Source: Oreohelix idahoensis
Taxonomy: Eukaryota; Mollusca; Gastropoda; Stylommatophora; Oreohelicidae
DNA length: 64,000 nucleotides
Assembly: GCA_024509875.1 (NCBI GenBank)
Contig: JAMPIV010017795.1
Coordinates: forward strand, 124,001 to 188,000
Reading direction: 5' to 3'
Shown: piece after piece, positions 52,747 through 64,000 of the stretch
Position numbering within the stretch: position 1 is the first letter of the stretch
Layout: every line of letters begins with the position of its first letter
Notes under the pieces: generated by a model
The model's database searches: none
The model's input: the letters and a program-made list of their open reading frames with translations, nothing else
What the model was told of the DNA's origin: nothing
Position numbers and translations under genes: made by a program

Positions 52747-53610
52747 CCTACCTTTACTGAAGACCATTCCCAATGTTTTATTTGTATTCATTTTGTCATC
52801 CATTTACATACTTTATTTATTTGCTTCTGTAGATCCTTATATAATTTTGGCAGATGTCTCCCAGTCCTCCATATAGCAACATCATCTGCAAACTGTGACA
52901 ATTTATTTGTTATATCATTAAATTCCTCACCTAAATCATTTACCATTGTAAAAATTGAAGGAGATATTACTGATCCTTGGGGTATTCCATTTTGTTGTTC
53001 ATTCAGTTCTGATCTATTATTGTTTACCTGAACAGTGAAATATCTATCTTGCAGAAAATTCTCTAAATAACTATATATTTTACCGATTACTCCTATCTTC
53101 TTCATTTTAAAGAGAGCACCCTCTCTCCAGCATTCATCATAAGCCCTAGCTATATCTAAAAATACTACCACAGTTTATTCTTTCTTTTGAAATCCTGATT
53201 TTACTTCATGTTCCAATTTAATTATCTGATCCATAGTGCATCTGTTCTTCCTAAATCCTGACTGAGTTTGATTATATAAATTATTCTTTTCCAAATAAAA
53301 CTTTAATATTTACTATGGTTTCTAATATTTTACCTAGATGGGAAGTTAAAATATTGGTCTGTATGAACTGGCATCATGGGCATCTTTTTCTGGTTTTAGT
53401 ATTGGAATAAGTACTGCTGTTTTCCATGTTTTTGGAATTTTTCCTGTATTCCAAATTTTGTTAAAAAGGAATGTTATAATTTCTATGGTACTGTTTGGTA
53501 TCTGTTTCAAGATTTCATAGCTCAAGATGTCATGCCTTGCTGATGGATTTGTTTTGACCTTTATTGTATTTTCAACTTCTTCCATTATAAAATCTGCATT
53601 TAAATATGAT
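52747..53610 (-). pseudogene. RNase H LINE, reverse transcriptase core
   Basis: The minus strand encodes NSTIEIITFLFNKIWNTGKI, KTWKTAVLIPILKPEKDAHD, VVFLDIARAYDECWREGALF, EQQNGIPQGSVISPSIFTM and LSQFADDVAIWRTG (F-A-D-D catalytic box). Stops and frameshifts lie at 53165-53345. It is the upstream part of the LINE continuing at 37427-36874; the joint across element C is in frame. The endonuclease is missing, so the LINE is 5'-truncated near 53610. Confidence 0.9.
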
Positions 53611-53644
53611 AAATTTTCAAGATATCTGAGGAAGGTGGTTTAAA

Positions 53645-53930
53645 TAACAAGGAGAGATAACCAGACGATACGTCAAGGCCTCAAAACTCAGTCCCTGCAG
53701 ATCCAAGTCACAACTACGATAGTTTGGCCACGTCGGCAGAATGTGAGAAGATCGGCTACCATGACAAGTATGAGAAACTAAGAGCCAGGGACCGAGATCT
53801 CCAGAACGACCCACAGTCCGCTGGAGGACTGCCACATGATTGGGTTCGCTCTCTTTTCCTCTCCGGCAGTATTGGTATTCATCCCTGCGGAAAGAGTAGA
53901 CGGATGATGCAATCTTGACGACAGTCATGT
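53645..53930 (+). mobile_element. LINE RT C-terminal fragment (26430-27423 family)
   Basis: The plus strand, in broken frames, reads like the Q-L-R-x-F-G-H-V-x-R-M-x-E-D-R-L-P...E-T-K-S-Q-G segment and the following W-E-D...R-Q-S-L-K region of the LINE at 26430-27423. It is heavily mutated. Confidence 0.65.
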
Positions 53931-54019
53931 TAGTAAAATTCTCGTGTGCCAGACATTGGGCGCCGGATTCCCACGGAAATGGCCAAGCGAGCTCGCTTAT
54001 CGCTGATATGGCTTGTGTG

Positions 54020-54370
54020 ACCGTCTAATTTCTGTCGTGAAGAGTCCCAACCCAGATGGACAAATGAGGGTCGGTGTTTGTACAAGTACGGGGAGATAGA
54101 TTATCCGTCTGCGGACATATTATAGACAGCCAGCACAATGCCTTTTTCGCAGTTTCACTGAGCCTCTTATGTGCCTTTATTCTTGACTGTCCTTTCAAAC
54201 TCAACAGTTTCAGTAGATCACACACTGAAGCAGCCACTAGACCTCTTGTACCTACCTCAGCAGCCATGACCCTTGCAGTGAACCCGTCGTGTCTCAAGTC
54301 CGTGACCAGTGTGACAGAATTGTCCGTTCTCTTTTCGTAGTATTCATGTTCATCGCCAACATTATTGCTC
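54020..54370 (-). mobile_element. LINE C-terminal fragment
   Basis: The minus-strand frame 54297-54025 has a E-V-G-T-R-G-L-V-A-A-S-V-C-D-L-L-K-L segment and KAHKRLSETAKKALCWL. This resembles the E-x-G-x-R-G...A-x-x-x-L-S-E-x-A-E-R-x-S...W-L tail found after RT in some LINEs. There is no RT core nearby. The family assignment is tentative. Confidence 0.5.
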
Positions 54371-55249
54371 CACGTCTCATTTTCTGTACTTAATTATTGT
54401 TTACACTCCCTTCCCTCAATTCTTGTCATGTCGGGACTTCAGTGACATTCTTTTGCTGATTAGGGTAATCAATCACTTTAGTTTGAACCCATACTGACAC
54501 CTGAATATGTGGAGTCTTCTTCTTCCTCTTCCTCGTTCGCCCTGAAAAGGACGGTGGTTGCGTTGTGTCTGTTTACGCCTAAGCTGTGATATCTGCACCT
54601 TTCGGTCGACACATCCGACTTCAGCACGGCATTTTTTAGGGACCGGGTTTGCCTTCCCATTGCGATCCGCACTCGCTCAGCCAGACTGCACTGCTGCAGA
54701 CTGTTTCCAGGACCACCACGTGGAGGTGGAGTGCGGTCTTGACCAGCTCTGGTTCGCTGGTCCTGATGCAAGCAGTACAGCTATGGGTCGCTGACTGCAT
54801 TCACTATTGCTGCATCTTGGGATCCCAATCTGTGGAGTGAAAATATTGGTTTGGCATTTGAGATGTTTAAATACAACATTTCTGATTGGAGCCTTGTCAT
54901 ATAGTAGCATCCATCTGGATGCGTCGGCCGAATGTTGCCTTATCTAGCGCCTTTTGATTTTACGGCACTTTGAAATTCAACTCGTCAAGAAGACAGCCAG
55001 ACAAGCCAGAGTAGGAAATAAGATCATGATTCCTGTTTAAAGGACCTGTCAACGTGTTTGAGCATCTTGTGGATTTACACAACGACAACTCTACCTTTAT
55101 TAATACGGAATGCCCGGAATCCTAGGAACCTGAACACTAAGTCATAGGCAAAGTCTATTGTAAAGTAACACCCCAGACCACGTGTAAGAGGCATTTTAAT
55201 CCAGTTGCCTTAACTATTTCTCTGAGCCAGAAGTCAGTCTGTATTCCCA
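54371..55249. other. Unannotated stretch
   Basis: No gene or repeat boundary recognised. A short (ttcttc)n-like run near 54516 may be another LINE/SINE tail in minus orientation. Confidence 0.35.
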
Positions 55250-57300
55250 AGTATTTGGGTCGGTGATGGGGAGTAAGGGTTGCTATAGGTCTCATAAAAA
55301 AATGAGAAATGCCTGCAACCAAGCCAACCGTACCTTTGCGCGTGGTCCAGTCCTTGGATCCGGTGCTCCCTGTTTCTACCAATACGGATATGGCGAATGG
55401 CGAGTATCTGGCGCCAACAAACCAGACCCCCAGAGTCTACTGGGGTAAAACACTAGGCTATGGGGGAGGTAACCCTACAGAAACCTCTGGCAGAGCAAGT
55501 CCTCCATCAGATGCGGCCGATGTTGGGCCCACCAGCGGGTGGACACGTCCCGATCCCCATCGAGACTTGCCCGGGGAGCCCACCCCGGCTAAAAAAGCAG
55601 AGAAGGCCACTCTCCAAACCTCCGATGTCTTGCGGGCAGTGTTAGGATGTGCAAGAACATGGACAGGAAGACTCTAGAACTTCCCCACTGAAGACACACC
55701 CACGATGACCATTGCCTCAATTGGCTGTGTGTGGTGTACCCGGAAACGGAACCTCCCAGTACTGAGGCACAGTTAAGTCCCCGATGTCGCTTATTGGTGC
55801 AGAGTTAAGAGAGATGGCTGAGCGAAATGCAAACAACAACACAAATTGGCTCAGCATCACAATTCCCCCCCCCCCTCTCTGTGGGGCAGCATGTTGAGAG
55901 CCCAGCATTGCACACTAAGCTTGGGGGAGTCACATGGGCACCAGACTTAATACTGGCTCTTGACTGGATGGCCGCATGCAGGAGATTTCTACAATGGAGA
56001 GATGGCAGGTGGTGGGTATCTGGAAGTGGCTCTGTGCAGGACGTGGGGATTCCTTGGGAGAGCCCAAAACCAGAGCACAGCATTGTGCAAGCTCTGCATA
56101 GTTGGAGAGCCCCCCTGGATGACGGGGAATGCACAGTATGCCACCCCACCTACCCCCAACTGCTAACTTAGAACCAGAAGTGGGATCCTCTGGATGCGTG
56201 CCAGGCCAGGATAACATGCTTGGGAAAGAGACTGGAGCTCAGAACTCCCCAACTCAAAGTTGCCGTATGGCAGAAAAGCCCCGGGAAAGACAGGTCTGTT
56301 TTGAAGATAATGCAACCATATTTTCACAATACAAGCTCGGACGCCGCCTCGGTAAACAAGGTCCGCGCAGAGCAGTGACACCCCAGGCTGCTTGAGAATA
56401 GTCTACTACTGGGAACATGAACAGATTAGGGATGAGCCCACTCTCCCTTTGAAGAGGTGCTGAAGTCGTAGATACTGGGCCAGAAGGCGCATCGGAAACC
56501 ACAGTATCACGCAACTCGCTTTTTTCTATGGATGAGTACACCGTCAAATAAATCTCGTACTGGGGCTCGCCCTGTGGAGCTCCACCAGGCAGGTGCAGTG
56601 CCGGGCTCTGAGCCTCGACAGAGCCCACCCTCAGCTACTGGAGTACCCTCTAGACCGTCTTGTGGAGTCAGCAGACGGCGGAGGAGAACTACTGACCGAA
56701 ACAAAACAGAAAAAGAGAAACCCAGAGTGCCACTTGTCATAATGCACTGGAATGCAGAGGGAGTGAACAGCAAGCAGGCTGGATACAGCAAAAAGACAGC
56801 GCTGGAAAACATCTTGTATGAGAAGCAAGTCAGTGTTTGCTGTATCCAAGAGACTCACTTGAAAGCAGATCAAACCTTTAAAAATAAGGGGATATCAATG
56901 CTTCAGATCCGACAGACGAAAAGGAGGAGTACTTACTCTTGTAAGGAATAACATTCATGCACACGAAAGGAAAACCTACATGGACGGAGCAGAATATCAG
57001 CTGTTGCAGCTAAAGGTAGACACGATGGAAATAGAACTTCTGAACTATTACTGTCCAAACAACAAACCCCTGAGTCTCAGCTCTATACAGGTACCAGCCA
57101 CCAACTTTATAGCAGTTGGAGACTTTAATAGCCACTCCCAGAGCTGGGGCTATAACCATTGTGATGGACGAACTCGGCTGACCCTGAACTTTGTTGTAAT
57201 TCTTGTAAAACGGGACTTCTTTCACGTGGATTCATTAGCTATGCAACTGTTACACAGAGGGCAAAACACGTTTGCTGATTGATATGCGGAAAGTTTACCT
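55250..57300 (+). mobile_element. LINE 5' part with truncated endonuclease
   Basis: 55440-55680 has an open frame (G-K-T-L-G-Y-G-G-G-N-P-T-E-T...) resembling a LINE ORF1/leader. 56532-57282 holds an APE-type endonuclease start: VPLVIMHWNAEGVNSK, ALENILYEKQVSVCCIQETH, then after a frameshift near 56900 NFIAVGDFNSHSQSWGY. It stops before the catalytic S-D-H end and there is no RT, so only the 5' half is left. The 55680-56530 stretch is GC-richer leader sequence with a C run at 55867. Confidence 0.7.
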
Positions 57301-59536
57301 ATCGTTCATTCTGGTCATCGCATTGATTTAAGGAGAGATTAAATCACGCCCACTAACATCTCTTGAACAATCATAGGCAGTTATTTTCATTAACTTGGCC
57401 AGGGGGGGGGGGAGGCGTCGCCAGAATCAAACAGATAAGCGACCACGATCAAAGAGACAGACTGAGGGATTTCAGGGGAGACTATCGGCGTTATCAAAGA
57501 CAGTAGTGGTCCCTGCTACGAGACGCAGTTGCTTGCCGCTATTTTCGCGTCTCGGTGTCAATCGTAGAACCGAGCGAACGGGGAAAGCCGAAACGGGCAG
57601 CAGCGAACGGAGATACGAAGACCAGGGGGCGGCTTCTTCCCTTGATTTGGCGGTCAGATCCCCAAAAGTTCGTGAGATCAAATAAGCTGTCAAGTTTATC
57701 ATGTCCCACTCAACTTACATTCCATTTTAGCTAAATAGACCATGAAGACTAGACACGTTATCACTCGCTGGCCAGACCTTTACAGAAGCACTAGCTTTAT
57801 TGAAATCTTGTTATAGATTTTCCCCGGGATTATATATATATATTTGCAGTGATTTCTATTCTGTGCAAAGCGGTAATATATATTGTGTAAAGTGATCAGT
57901 GGACTAGTTCAGTCATGCTATTTCAATGGATTTTGTGTTAATTTAAATCTATTAAATTAAACCATCTCAATAGTTCCAGTTGTAAATATAATGATCTATC
58001 CATTATATTATTTCAAAAGATAATAGATGCTTAAATTAACTTTTTAAGTCGCGAAGGAATTTATAATTAATAAATTCAGTTAAGTCCTAGTTTTATAGAT
58101 GTGTGTTTTTAACCACTAGAATTCGCGCAGTGTTTATTAAATACATAATTAAATACTCGAGTGTATTATAGGCTTAACGGGGAATTTATCGCGCTTGATT
58201 TTTCGGTATGTTACATGTCTTTTTTTTTCTTTCACACAGAGTGATCGTAACCTGCGGTCCCAGCTAAATAAAGAAAGAAATAAAGAAATCATCCTATAAA
58301 CTTCCAGTCATATTGAAGAAACATTTCTTTTAAATATAATCTTGTAGCGGTCCTTTTGCGACCTAGCTGTCAGAATTAAATGAAATAAAGCCCACCCAAG
58401 AACATTTTAAAGAACAATCATCAAATTACCCTTACAAACCTGTAAGATAAACTGGAAGGTAATCATCGCCAGTAGCGATATCATATTTACTGTTTACTGT
58501 GAGAGAGTACATATTTTCCTGACTGTGACTGAGCCTAGTTTTTTTCTCAATTGGATTTAATAAAACTATCATCACGCATTGAAGGAATTTTACCATAGCG
58601 GAGGATTAAAAGAGACCACTTCATTTTCACCCCTGTGCCGAACTGTGTTAGTGCCATCCCATAGACTCCTTTTTATATATAATAAAAACACGAGAACTCT
58701 TAGTCTTCAAGTCTTGCGATAAGTGAGAATATTTGTTACCAACAAACCCTCGCAAACATCTGGGGCGGGACATCAAAGGATTAGACAGTTCATATGTCGA
58801 AAGAGTACTTGCTGTTTTATATACTTTTTATGGATCGTCTGAGGCTGCATTCGGTAAGTGTGTGAGTATATGAGTGTGGATCCTCACGCGTGTGTATGAA
58901 TGACAGGAAATTTAATCGTTTTCTTTTGTAAACCTGTTGTTAACTTTCTTGCCTAGTAATATAATTTTTCTGTATTCCCTGCATTGTTCCTTTAAGGGGG
59001 AGTTGCTAATTGGTTAACTCTGTTTAAAAACCCCCTCCTTTCCAGTTGCTTAGTAAAGGGAAGAACAGCTGGGAAGAACAGGTTTTTTTTTCTATCACCT
59101 ATACCTAACTTTGTAACACCTCTTTCAGAGTAATTAACTTCACTGTTAGGTTAACGTACCTATGTTCCTGATATTATCTATCTCTGGACTGGGTTTATCT
59201 TTGTCTAATAAGCGGGAAGGGCTTAGTCGATACCAATCTTCTTCACCCCTCCCAAATTTGTTATTTGCATTTGTGTACTTATGATAATTTATGTAATACC
59301 TGATATTTGTTAGTGATTGATGTTTAAAGTGAATAAAATCACATAAACTCATTTAGGTCTGTGTGTTGGATATACCCACAGCCCAACATTTCCCCTATTC
59401 GTTTAATATAGTTTGTATCTACGTCGTCTGTGTGTGTGAAAAACACCAAATCGGTGTGCGCGCAGATGCGTGACTGGAAAACTGGCAAATAATTGTTTGA
59501 CCAGGAGAGTGGAAGAGAAGATTGAGAGAAACGATT
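57301..59536. other. Unannotated AT-rich stretch before element E
   Basis: A G run at 57402-57412, an open but unrecognised frame at 57395-57685, and an (at)n run at 57830. I see no transposon end. It may include degraded LTR sequence. Confidence 0.35.
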
Positions 59537-59691
59537 TGTCGTAAATAAGTCTGTCTTTACTCTCCTCCAGCACGCTGTGAAGCAACTATTAAATCTCTAC
59601 ATTTTCTATCACTGAGCTTTCCATCATCATTTTCCACTCTATACCGGACTACTATTTCTAGGCTCTTTTCTCTCAAAATAAATTTACGACA
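59537..59691 (+). repeat. Probable 5' LTR of element E (155 bp)
   Basis: It starts TGTCGTAAAT and ends ATTTACGACA, a perfect 10-bp terminal inverted repeat. An aaaataaa signal lies close to the end. A PBS-like tggctggctcgccggg follows from 59698. The matching 3' LTR would be right of the window, so the limits are unverified. Confidence 0.5.
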
Positions 59692-60496
59692 ATATTTGGC
59701 TGGCTCGCCGGGATTGTTTTGAGATACATTTGATGCACACATATTTGTGGGCTGGTTCTGGGATCTTGAGCTACAATTGAGGCAATCGCATAGCCGGGGT
59801 AAAGATATTTTGAGTCTGATTTAGTCTGGGTCTAACTAGGTAGAGTGTGAATGATCTGTCTTTGTGAATTAGGGAAATAAATAAATAATACACCCCTAGA
59901 CAAACGTTCTTTAAGTATTTGGGTTGTCCACACAGCATATTTACAGGTTGTTTTCTCTCCACAGCAGTAGAAAGTACAGATAAACAAAAATATTTGCTAT
60001 TTTATTATCCTCTGGCGGAGATAATTAGATTTCTTTCTTTATAAGAGTTGCTGGGATTGCGTGATTGTTTTACAGTCACTAAGGTTTTTGAAGTCAAAAA
60101 GAGTTGAGCTTAGCTAAAGACGGATTGTTCTGATTTTTAAAAAGTAAGTTAACAACGTCTCATCTCAATAATTGACTTTAGGGACGGAGTTTGTTGTCAG
60201 AGATTTAAAATTTAGGGAAAATTTTTTTTTTCCTTTTAAATTGTTCTAATTTAAAATTTTCTCTACTGTTAGTAAAAGTAGATTCTTTTCCAGTGTAACT
60301 TACCATTTAGTGGCATAGTCGCTTGCGTTTAGAGCCTAAATTGCCAGATAATAGCAGCGATAAGTTTGCACAGTACAGGTAGGAGGCAACACAGGTAAAT
60401 TTATACTCGTGTTTTTTCTCGTAGCGGTTCAGAGTTCCTCCCTTTCGTGTTTCTTCTTACTAGTTCTCTAGGCATACTTCATCTTATTCTTTAACA
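59692..60496 (+). other. Element E leader
   Basis: Non-coding 5' UTR between the probable LTR and the gag ATG, starting with the PBS-like sequence. Confidence 0.5.
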
Positions 60497-62377
60497 ATGG
60501 CAGAGAGGATAAAGATGAGGTCCATCTTGAGGCTGGAAGCGAAAGAGGCAGGATTAGATGCAGAAGCTGCAAACGCGTTTATTAACCAGGAATTGGAAAT
60601 ATATGACGCGGAGCAACAGAGAGCAGAAGCTGAGAGGAAAGAAGTGGCAGAACGTCTTTTGGAACAGAAGAAAATTGAAGCAGAGATGGAAACTCGCAGA
60701 GAGAGAGAGAGAGACAAGGAAAGACAACATGAACTGGCGCTTAAGGCTCTAGAGAGTCGGGGCGCCTCTACTTCGACTAACGGAGAGCCGTCTTCGCCCC
60801 AGTCTCAATCAATGGACCTCTCCAGTACTCAATCTGCCCAATTAACTGCTATGTCGTTTTCTTTAGAATCTTTTCCTAGCCCTAACGAAAAAATTGACAG
60901 CTACCTAGAAAAATTCGAGAGACTCGCGAATCTTTATGGGTTAGAGAGTACCCGCTGGGCGCTCAAACTTTCAACGTCACTGAAAGGCAATGCTTATGAC
61001 GTGTACACAAAGCTGGGACCGAATCAACATGATTATGACCTGTTGAAGAAGGCCTTACTACAGCAGTTTGAGATGACTGCCCGAAAGTTTCTGCAGTTGT
61101 TCAGAAACAGCCGAAAAGAGAGCACGGAAACATTTCCCCAGTTCTCTTCACGCCTCACGGGTTATCTGACAAAGTGCATTGAATTATCTGACCTACCTCT
61201 TTCATATGAGGGACTCCTCGAACTTGTTCTTGTGGAGCAGATAAAATCCACTTTGTCGAATGAAACTCGTAGATTTTTGGCTGAACAGGGGGCAGTCAGG
61301 CTTGAAGACATACTCAATAAAGCCGAACGCTATAGCAATGCAATGGCCGAACTTCCCAGCACTAAACGTAAACCCACCGATGAGCCATCTCGAAAACAGA
61401 ATCTAGAGCAGGCATCCTATTCTTCCACTTCCTCTCAACATTATAACCAACGAGATAACAATACCCAGAAACCTCCCCAGGAAAAATCGAAATTCTACAA
61501 AACCCGATACCCCCCCCTCCCTCCCCCCAACAACAATTCTGATCAACCCAACAAGCCTACGTGGCAGCGCGGCCACCAAGGTCAAGGAAAAGGGAAGACC
61601 CCTACACCAGGAACGTCTGATCAGGGCAAACAAACCGGTGCAAACCGCATTGGATGTTTGCATACAGCCTCGAAAGGTAGAGTCAATGTCAGTGATTCTC
61701 AACCTGAGGGGGACCGACCCTCAACTCGAGGAACTGTAATTTTGAACGGTACCTCTACTACTTGTCTTTTTGACACTGGATTAAGTTTTGATTGTATTGT
61801 CGCTAGGCACCTAGTCAAACCCGGTCAGGAGACAGAGGAAACCGTCAAACTTAGTGGAGTTTTCAGGAGTGATGCACCCAGGACGCTTCCTATCGCACTG
61901 GTAGAAATACACTCTGACTTTGTCAGAGGAGTTATTAAAGCGGCCATAATGGATGATCCGATCTACCCAGTTATCCTGGGATGTAGATATGTGTTCATTG
62001 GGAGACCTAAGGAGCCGATTGTGGCAGCGGTAACCACAAGAGGGCAAGCCAAGAAGGAGAGGGAGCCTGCGCCAAACTTGTTGCCGAATGAACTGAAGGA
62101 GGCGCAACAAAAGGACCCTACTCTGGCGCCCTGCTTTAAAAAACTGCCCATGGCTAAGGACCCCAGACACAACGGAGACATCTTTTCTAAGGATGGTGTA
62201 TTGTATCGTAGAACGGGCAACCCGGACACGGGGAATAACCAGCTCCTAGTACCGACGCAGTACAGAAACCAGATCTTAGAAATGGGGCACTCTCTTCCCT
62301 TTAGCGGACATATGGGACAAAACGCCACTATTCAGCGAATAAAAAACCCACTATTGGTGGCCAGGAATGAACTCTGA
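60497..62377 (+). CDS. Gag, protease and integrase zinc-domain start, element E
   Basis: 626 codons starting MAERIKMRSILRLEAKEAGL. Residues 35-90 form an Arg/Glu-rich coiled coil. Capsid is about 115-285, with FPSPNEKIDSYLEKFERLAN and a helical segment (F-L-Q-L-F-R-N-S-R-K...F-P-Q-F) like the gag part that gave rise to SCAN domains. A Pro/Gln/Gly-rich basic linker follows, without CCHC knuckles. The protease is TTCLFDTGLSFD (about 415) with Y-P-V-I-L-G. The integrase H-x(n)-H pair begins at about 600. A one-base lesion in the A run at 62339-62346 ends this frame; pol continues in the next. Confidence 0.92.
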   Translation: MAERIKMRSILRLEAKEAGLDAEAANAFINQELEIYDAEQQRAEAERKEVAERLLEQKKIEAEMETRRERERDKERQHELALKALESRGASTSTNGEPSSPQSQSMDLSSTQSAQLTAMSFSLESFPSPNEKIDSYLEKFERLANLYGLESTRWALKLSTSLKGNAYDVYTKLGPNQHDYDLLKKALLQQFEMTARKFLQLFRNSRKESTETFPQFSSRLTGYLTKCIELSDLPLSYEGLLELVLVEQIKSTLSNETRRFLAEQGAVRLEDILNKAERYSNAMAELPSTKRKPTDEPSRKQNLEQASYSSTSSQHYNQRDNNTQKPPQEKSKFYKTRYPPLPPPNNNSDQPNKPTWQRGHQGQGKGKTPTPGTSDQGKQTGANRIGCLHTASKGRVNVSDSQPEGDRPSTRGTVILNGTSTTCLFDTGLSFDCIVARHLVKPGQETEETVKLSGVFRSDAPRTLPIALVEIHSDFVRGVIKAAIMDDPIYPVILGCRYVFIGRPKEPIVAAVTTRGQAKKEREPAPNLLPNELKEAQQKDPTLAPCFKKLPMAKDPRHNGDIFSKDGVLYRRTGNPDTGNNQLLVPTQYRNQILEMGHSLPFSGHMGQNATIQRIKNPLLVARNEL

Positions 62378-64000
62378 CATTGTCAGGTATGTGAAATCCT
62401 GCGCCCAGTGCCAACGGGTAGCACCCAAGCACTTGACACCCCCAGTACCTATGGGGCAAATGCCAATAGTAGGGACTCCATTTGAACGGGTTGCTGTCGA
62501 CATTATTGGTCCCCTAGAAAAGACCAAAAGAAGGAACAGGTTCATCCTGACCTTAGTCGACACTTGCACTATGTGGGCCGAAGCTGTACCGCTACCATGC
62601 ACTAATTCCAAGCATGTCGCAGAAGCCCTTGTGCAAATTTTTACACGGTTGGGATTCCCTCAACAAGTTTTGACGGACAATGGATCCCAATTCCGTAGCC
62701 TGTTAATGGAGGAGATCTTTAAGATCTTGAGGGCCAAACATATCCACACAAGTCCCTACCATCCGGCCGGAAATGGGCTCGTGGAACGTTTTAACGGTAC
62801 CCTCACCATGATGTTACGTAAGCTGGGTCAGGAGAAACCGGAAGACTGGGACCAATATATATCGGCTGCCTTATTCGCCTACCGAGAGGTACCCCAAGCG
62901 TCTACGGGTTTTGCTCCAGCTACACTTTTATTTGGCAGACCTATTAAGGGGCCACTAGAAGCCTTACTTCGGTCCCTGACAGACCAGAAGGCTGACGAGA
63001 CAGTCGTCTCTGCAAGCAAGTATGTATCTGAGCTTAAGGAAAGGCTAAAGCTAGGATGGGATCTAGCTACTACCAACCTTAAGAAAGCCCGCGCTAAAAT
63101 TACTAAAAGATACAACAAAGCTGCAAAAGAGAGAGAACTACAACCAGGGGAGAAAGTCCTATTGCTACTTCCAACCGGAAGCAATAAACTTCGCATCGGA
63201 TGGCAAGGACCGTTTACCGTCCTTAAAAAGATCTCACGTACCAACTACAAGATCTCCATCAAAGGAAAGGAGAAGGTCTTCCACATAAATCTGCTAAAGA
63301 AATATTTGGAAAGACCGGTGCCATCCTCCGAGCATCTCCTGGCTGTCGCCATAGCAACGGAAGACGAGGAAGATGATGATGGTTGCATGGAGTATCCATT
63401 GCAACCCACAGAATCCTTTAAAGATGTCAAGTTCGGCGACAATCTCTCACCAGAACAACAAACAGAAACCAGGGCTCTACTAAAACAGTACAGTGCAGTC
63501 TTAACGGATGTACCTGGTCGAACAAATCTCATTGAATTTGATATGAAATTAACAAACGAGACCCCTGTTCAAACCAGAGTTTACCCCATCCCGTACGCTA
63601 AAGCTGATGCACTTCGCGGAGAAATAGACAAGCTGCGTCAGGCAGGAATTATCAGTGAGTCTACATCTCCTTACAGCTCGAGTGTAGTGCTGTTGCAGAA
63701 GCCCAATAAGGAAGTTCGGCTGTGCATTGATTACAGGTTGCTAAACGCTGTAACGGAATTCCAGCCCGAACCTCTCCAAACTGTTTCTGAGTTGTTCACC
63801 AAGCTCAGCAAAGCAAAGATCTTCTCCAAGATTGACCTCAGCAAAGGTTATTATCAAATACCAGTCAAGGAGGAAATTAAACCTTTGTTAGCTTTCAGCA
63901 CTAGTGAAGGACATTACACATTTAACGTGATGCCGTTCGGTTTGCATAACGCACCAGGAGTGTTCACCAGGATGATGAGGAAGCTTCTAGAACCTTTGCA
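62348..64000 (+). CDS. Integrase and reverse transcriptase, element E (3' end outside)
   Basis: Open to the window edge with no stop. Integrase: YVKSCAQCQRVAPKH (CxxC), D in VAVDIIGP, D in LTDNGSQF, E in NGLVERFNGT, WQGPFTV module, all D-D-E residues present. Then T-D-V-P-G-R-T-N, and RT with EVRLCIDYRLLNAVT, FSKIDLSKGYYQIPV and MPFGLHNAPGVFTRMM. The catalytic Y-x-D-D box would fall just beyond 64000. Apart from the single lesion at its start, it looks intact. Confidence 0.92.

Larger units (their letters stand above)
59537..64000 (+). mobile_element. Gmr1-like Ty3/gypsy retrotransposon E (runs off the window)
   Basis: Order is LTR, leader, gag, protease, integrase, RT; integrase again precedes RT. 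This is the third Gmr1-like element and is diverged from A and D (different LTRs, shorter gag coiled coil, protease D-T-G). RT is cut by the window end, so the RNase H and 3' LTR are not seen. Confidence 0.88.

Noticed and set aside
57395..57685. Arg-rich 96-codon ORF
   Set aside because: No recognisable family; the GC-rich stretch after a G run is open on both strands, and the ATG context is poor.

Overview
This is a repeat-saturated window from an animal nuclear genome. Introns with GT..AG splice sites, tRNA-derived SINEs, many LINE families, Ty3/gypsy LTR elements and a pogo/Tigger transposon all point to a metazoan. The element mix suggests an invertebrate, probably a mollusc or another lophotrochozoan, but the species cannot be fixed from sequence alone. 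There are no bacterial operons, CRISPR arrays or prophages.

The only host gene I can name is the 5' part of an NSUN2-type tRNA/mRNA cytosine-5 methyltransferase on the minus strand. Four short exons (29314-29361, 8665-8748, 5825-5919, 2752-2856) have good splice sites and matching phases, and together encode the conserved N terminus. The rest of the gene lies left of base 1. Intron 4 holds a 31-bp minisatellite split by a SINE. Intron 3 holds two more minisatellites and LINE debris. Intron 2 holds a dead Tigger transposon. Intron 1 is about 20.6 kb.

Most of intron 1 is one LINE insertion (11751-28331, minus strand, 10-bp target duplication). It was later split by a Gmr1-like gypsy element (12600-22315), a 2.5-kb candidate solo LTR (23182-25716) and a second LINE (26430-27423). 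The Gmr1-like element itself carries a SINE and a LINE fragment.

Right of the gene the same layering repeats. One LINE is split by an RT-less gypsy element (30607-33893). An RNase H-bearing LINE (about 34936-53610) is split by a SINE, a LINE fragment and a gypsy element (37428-52741). That gypsy element is in turn split by a SINE, a nearly intact Gmr1-like element (40899-50383, minus) and another RNase H LINE fragment. From 53.6 to 57.3 kb there are LINE pieces. A third Gmr1-like element starts near 59.5 kb and runs off the right edge.

The notable biology is threefold: three Gmr1-type elements with protease-integrase-RT-RNase H order, a very young but RT-less gypsy derivative, and a SINE that borrows the 3' end of the local LINE. 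Exact target-site duplications let most nesting steps be ordered.
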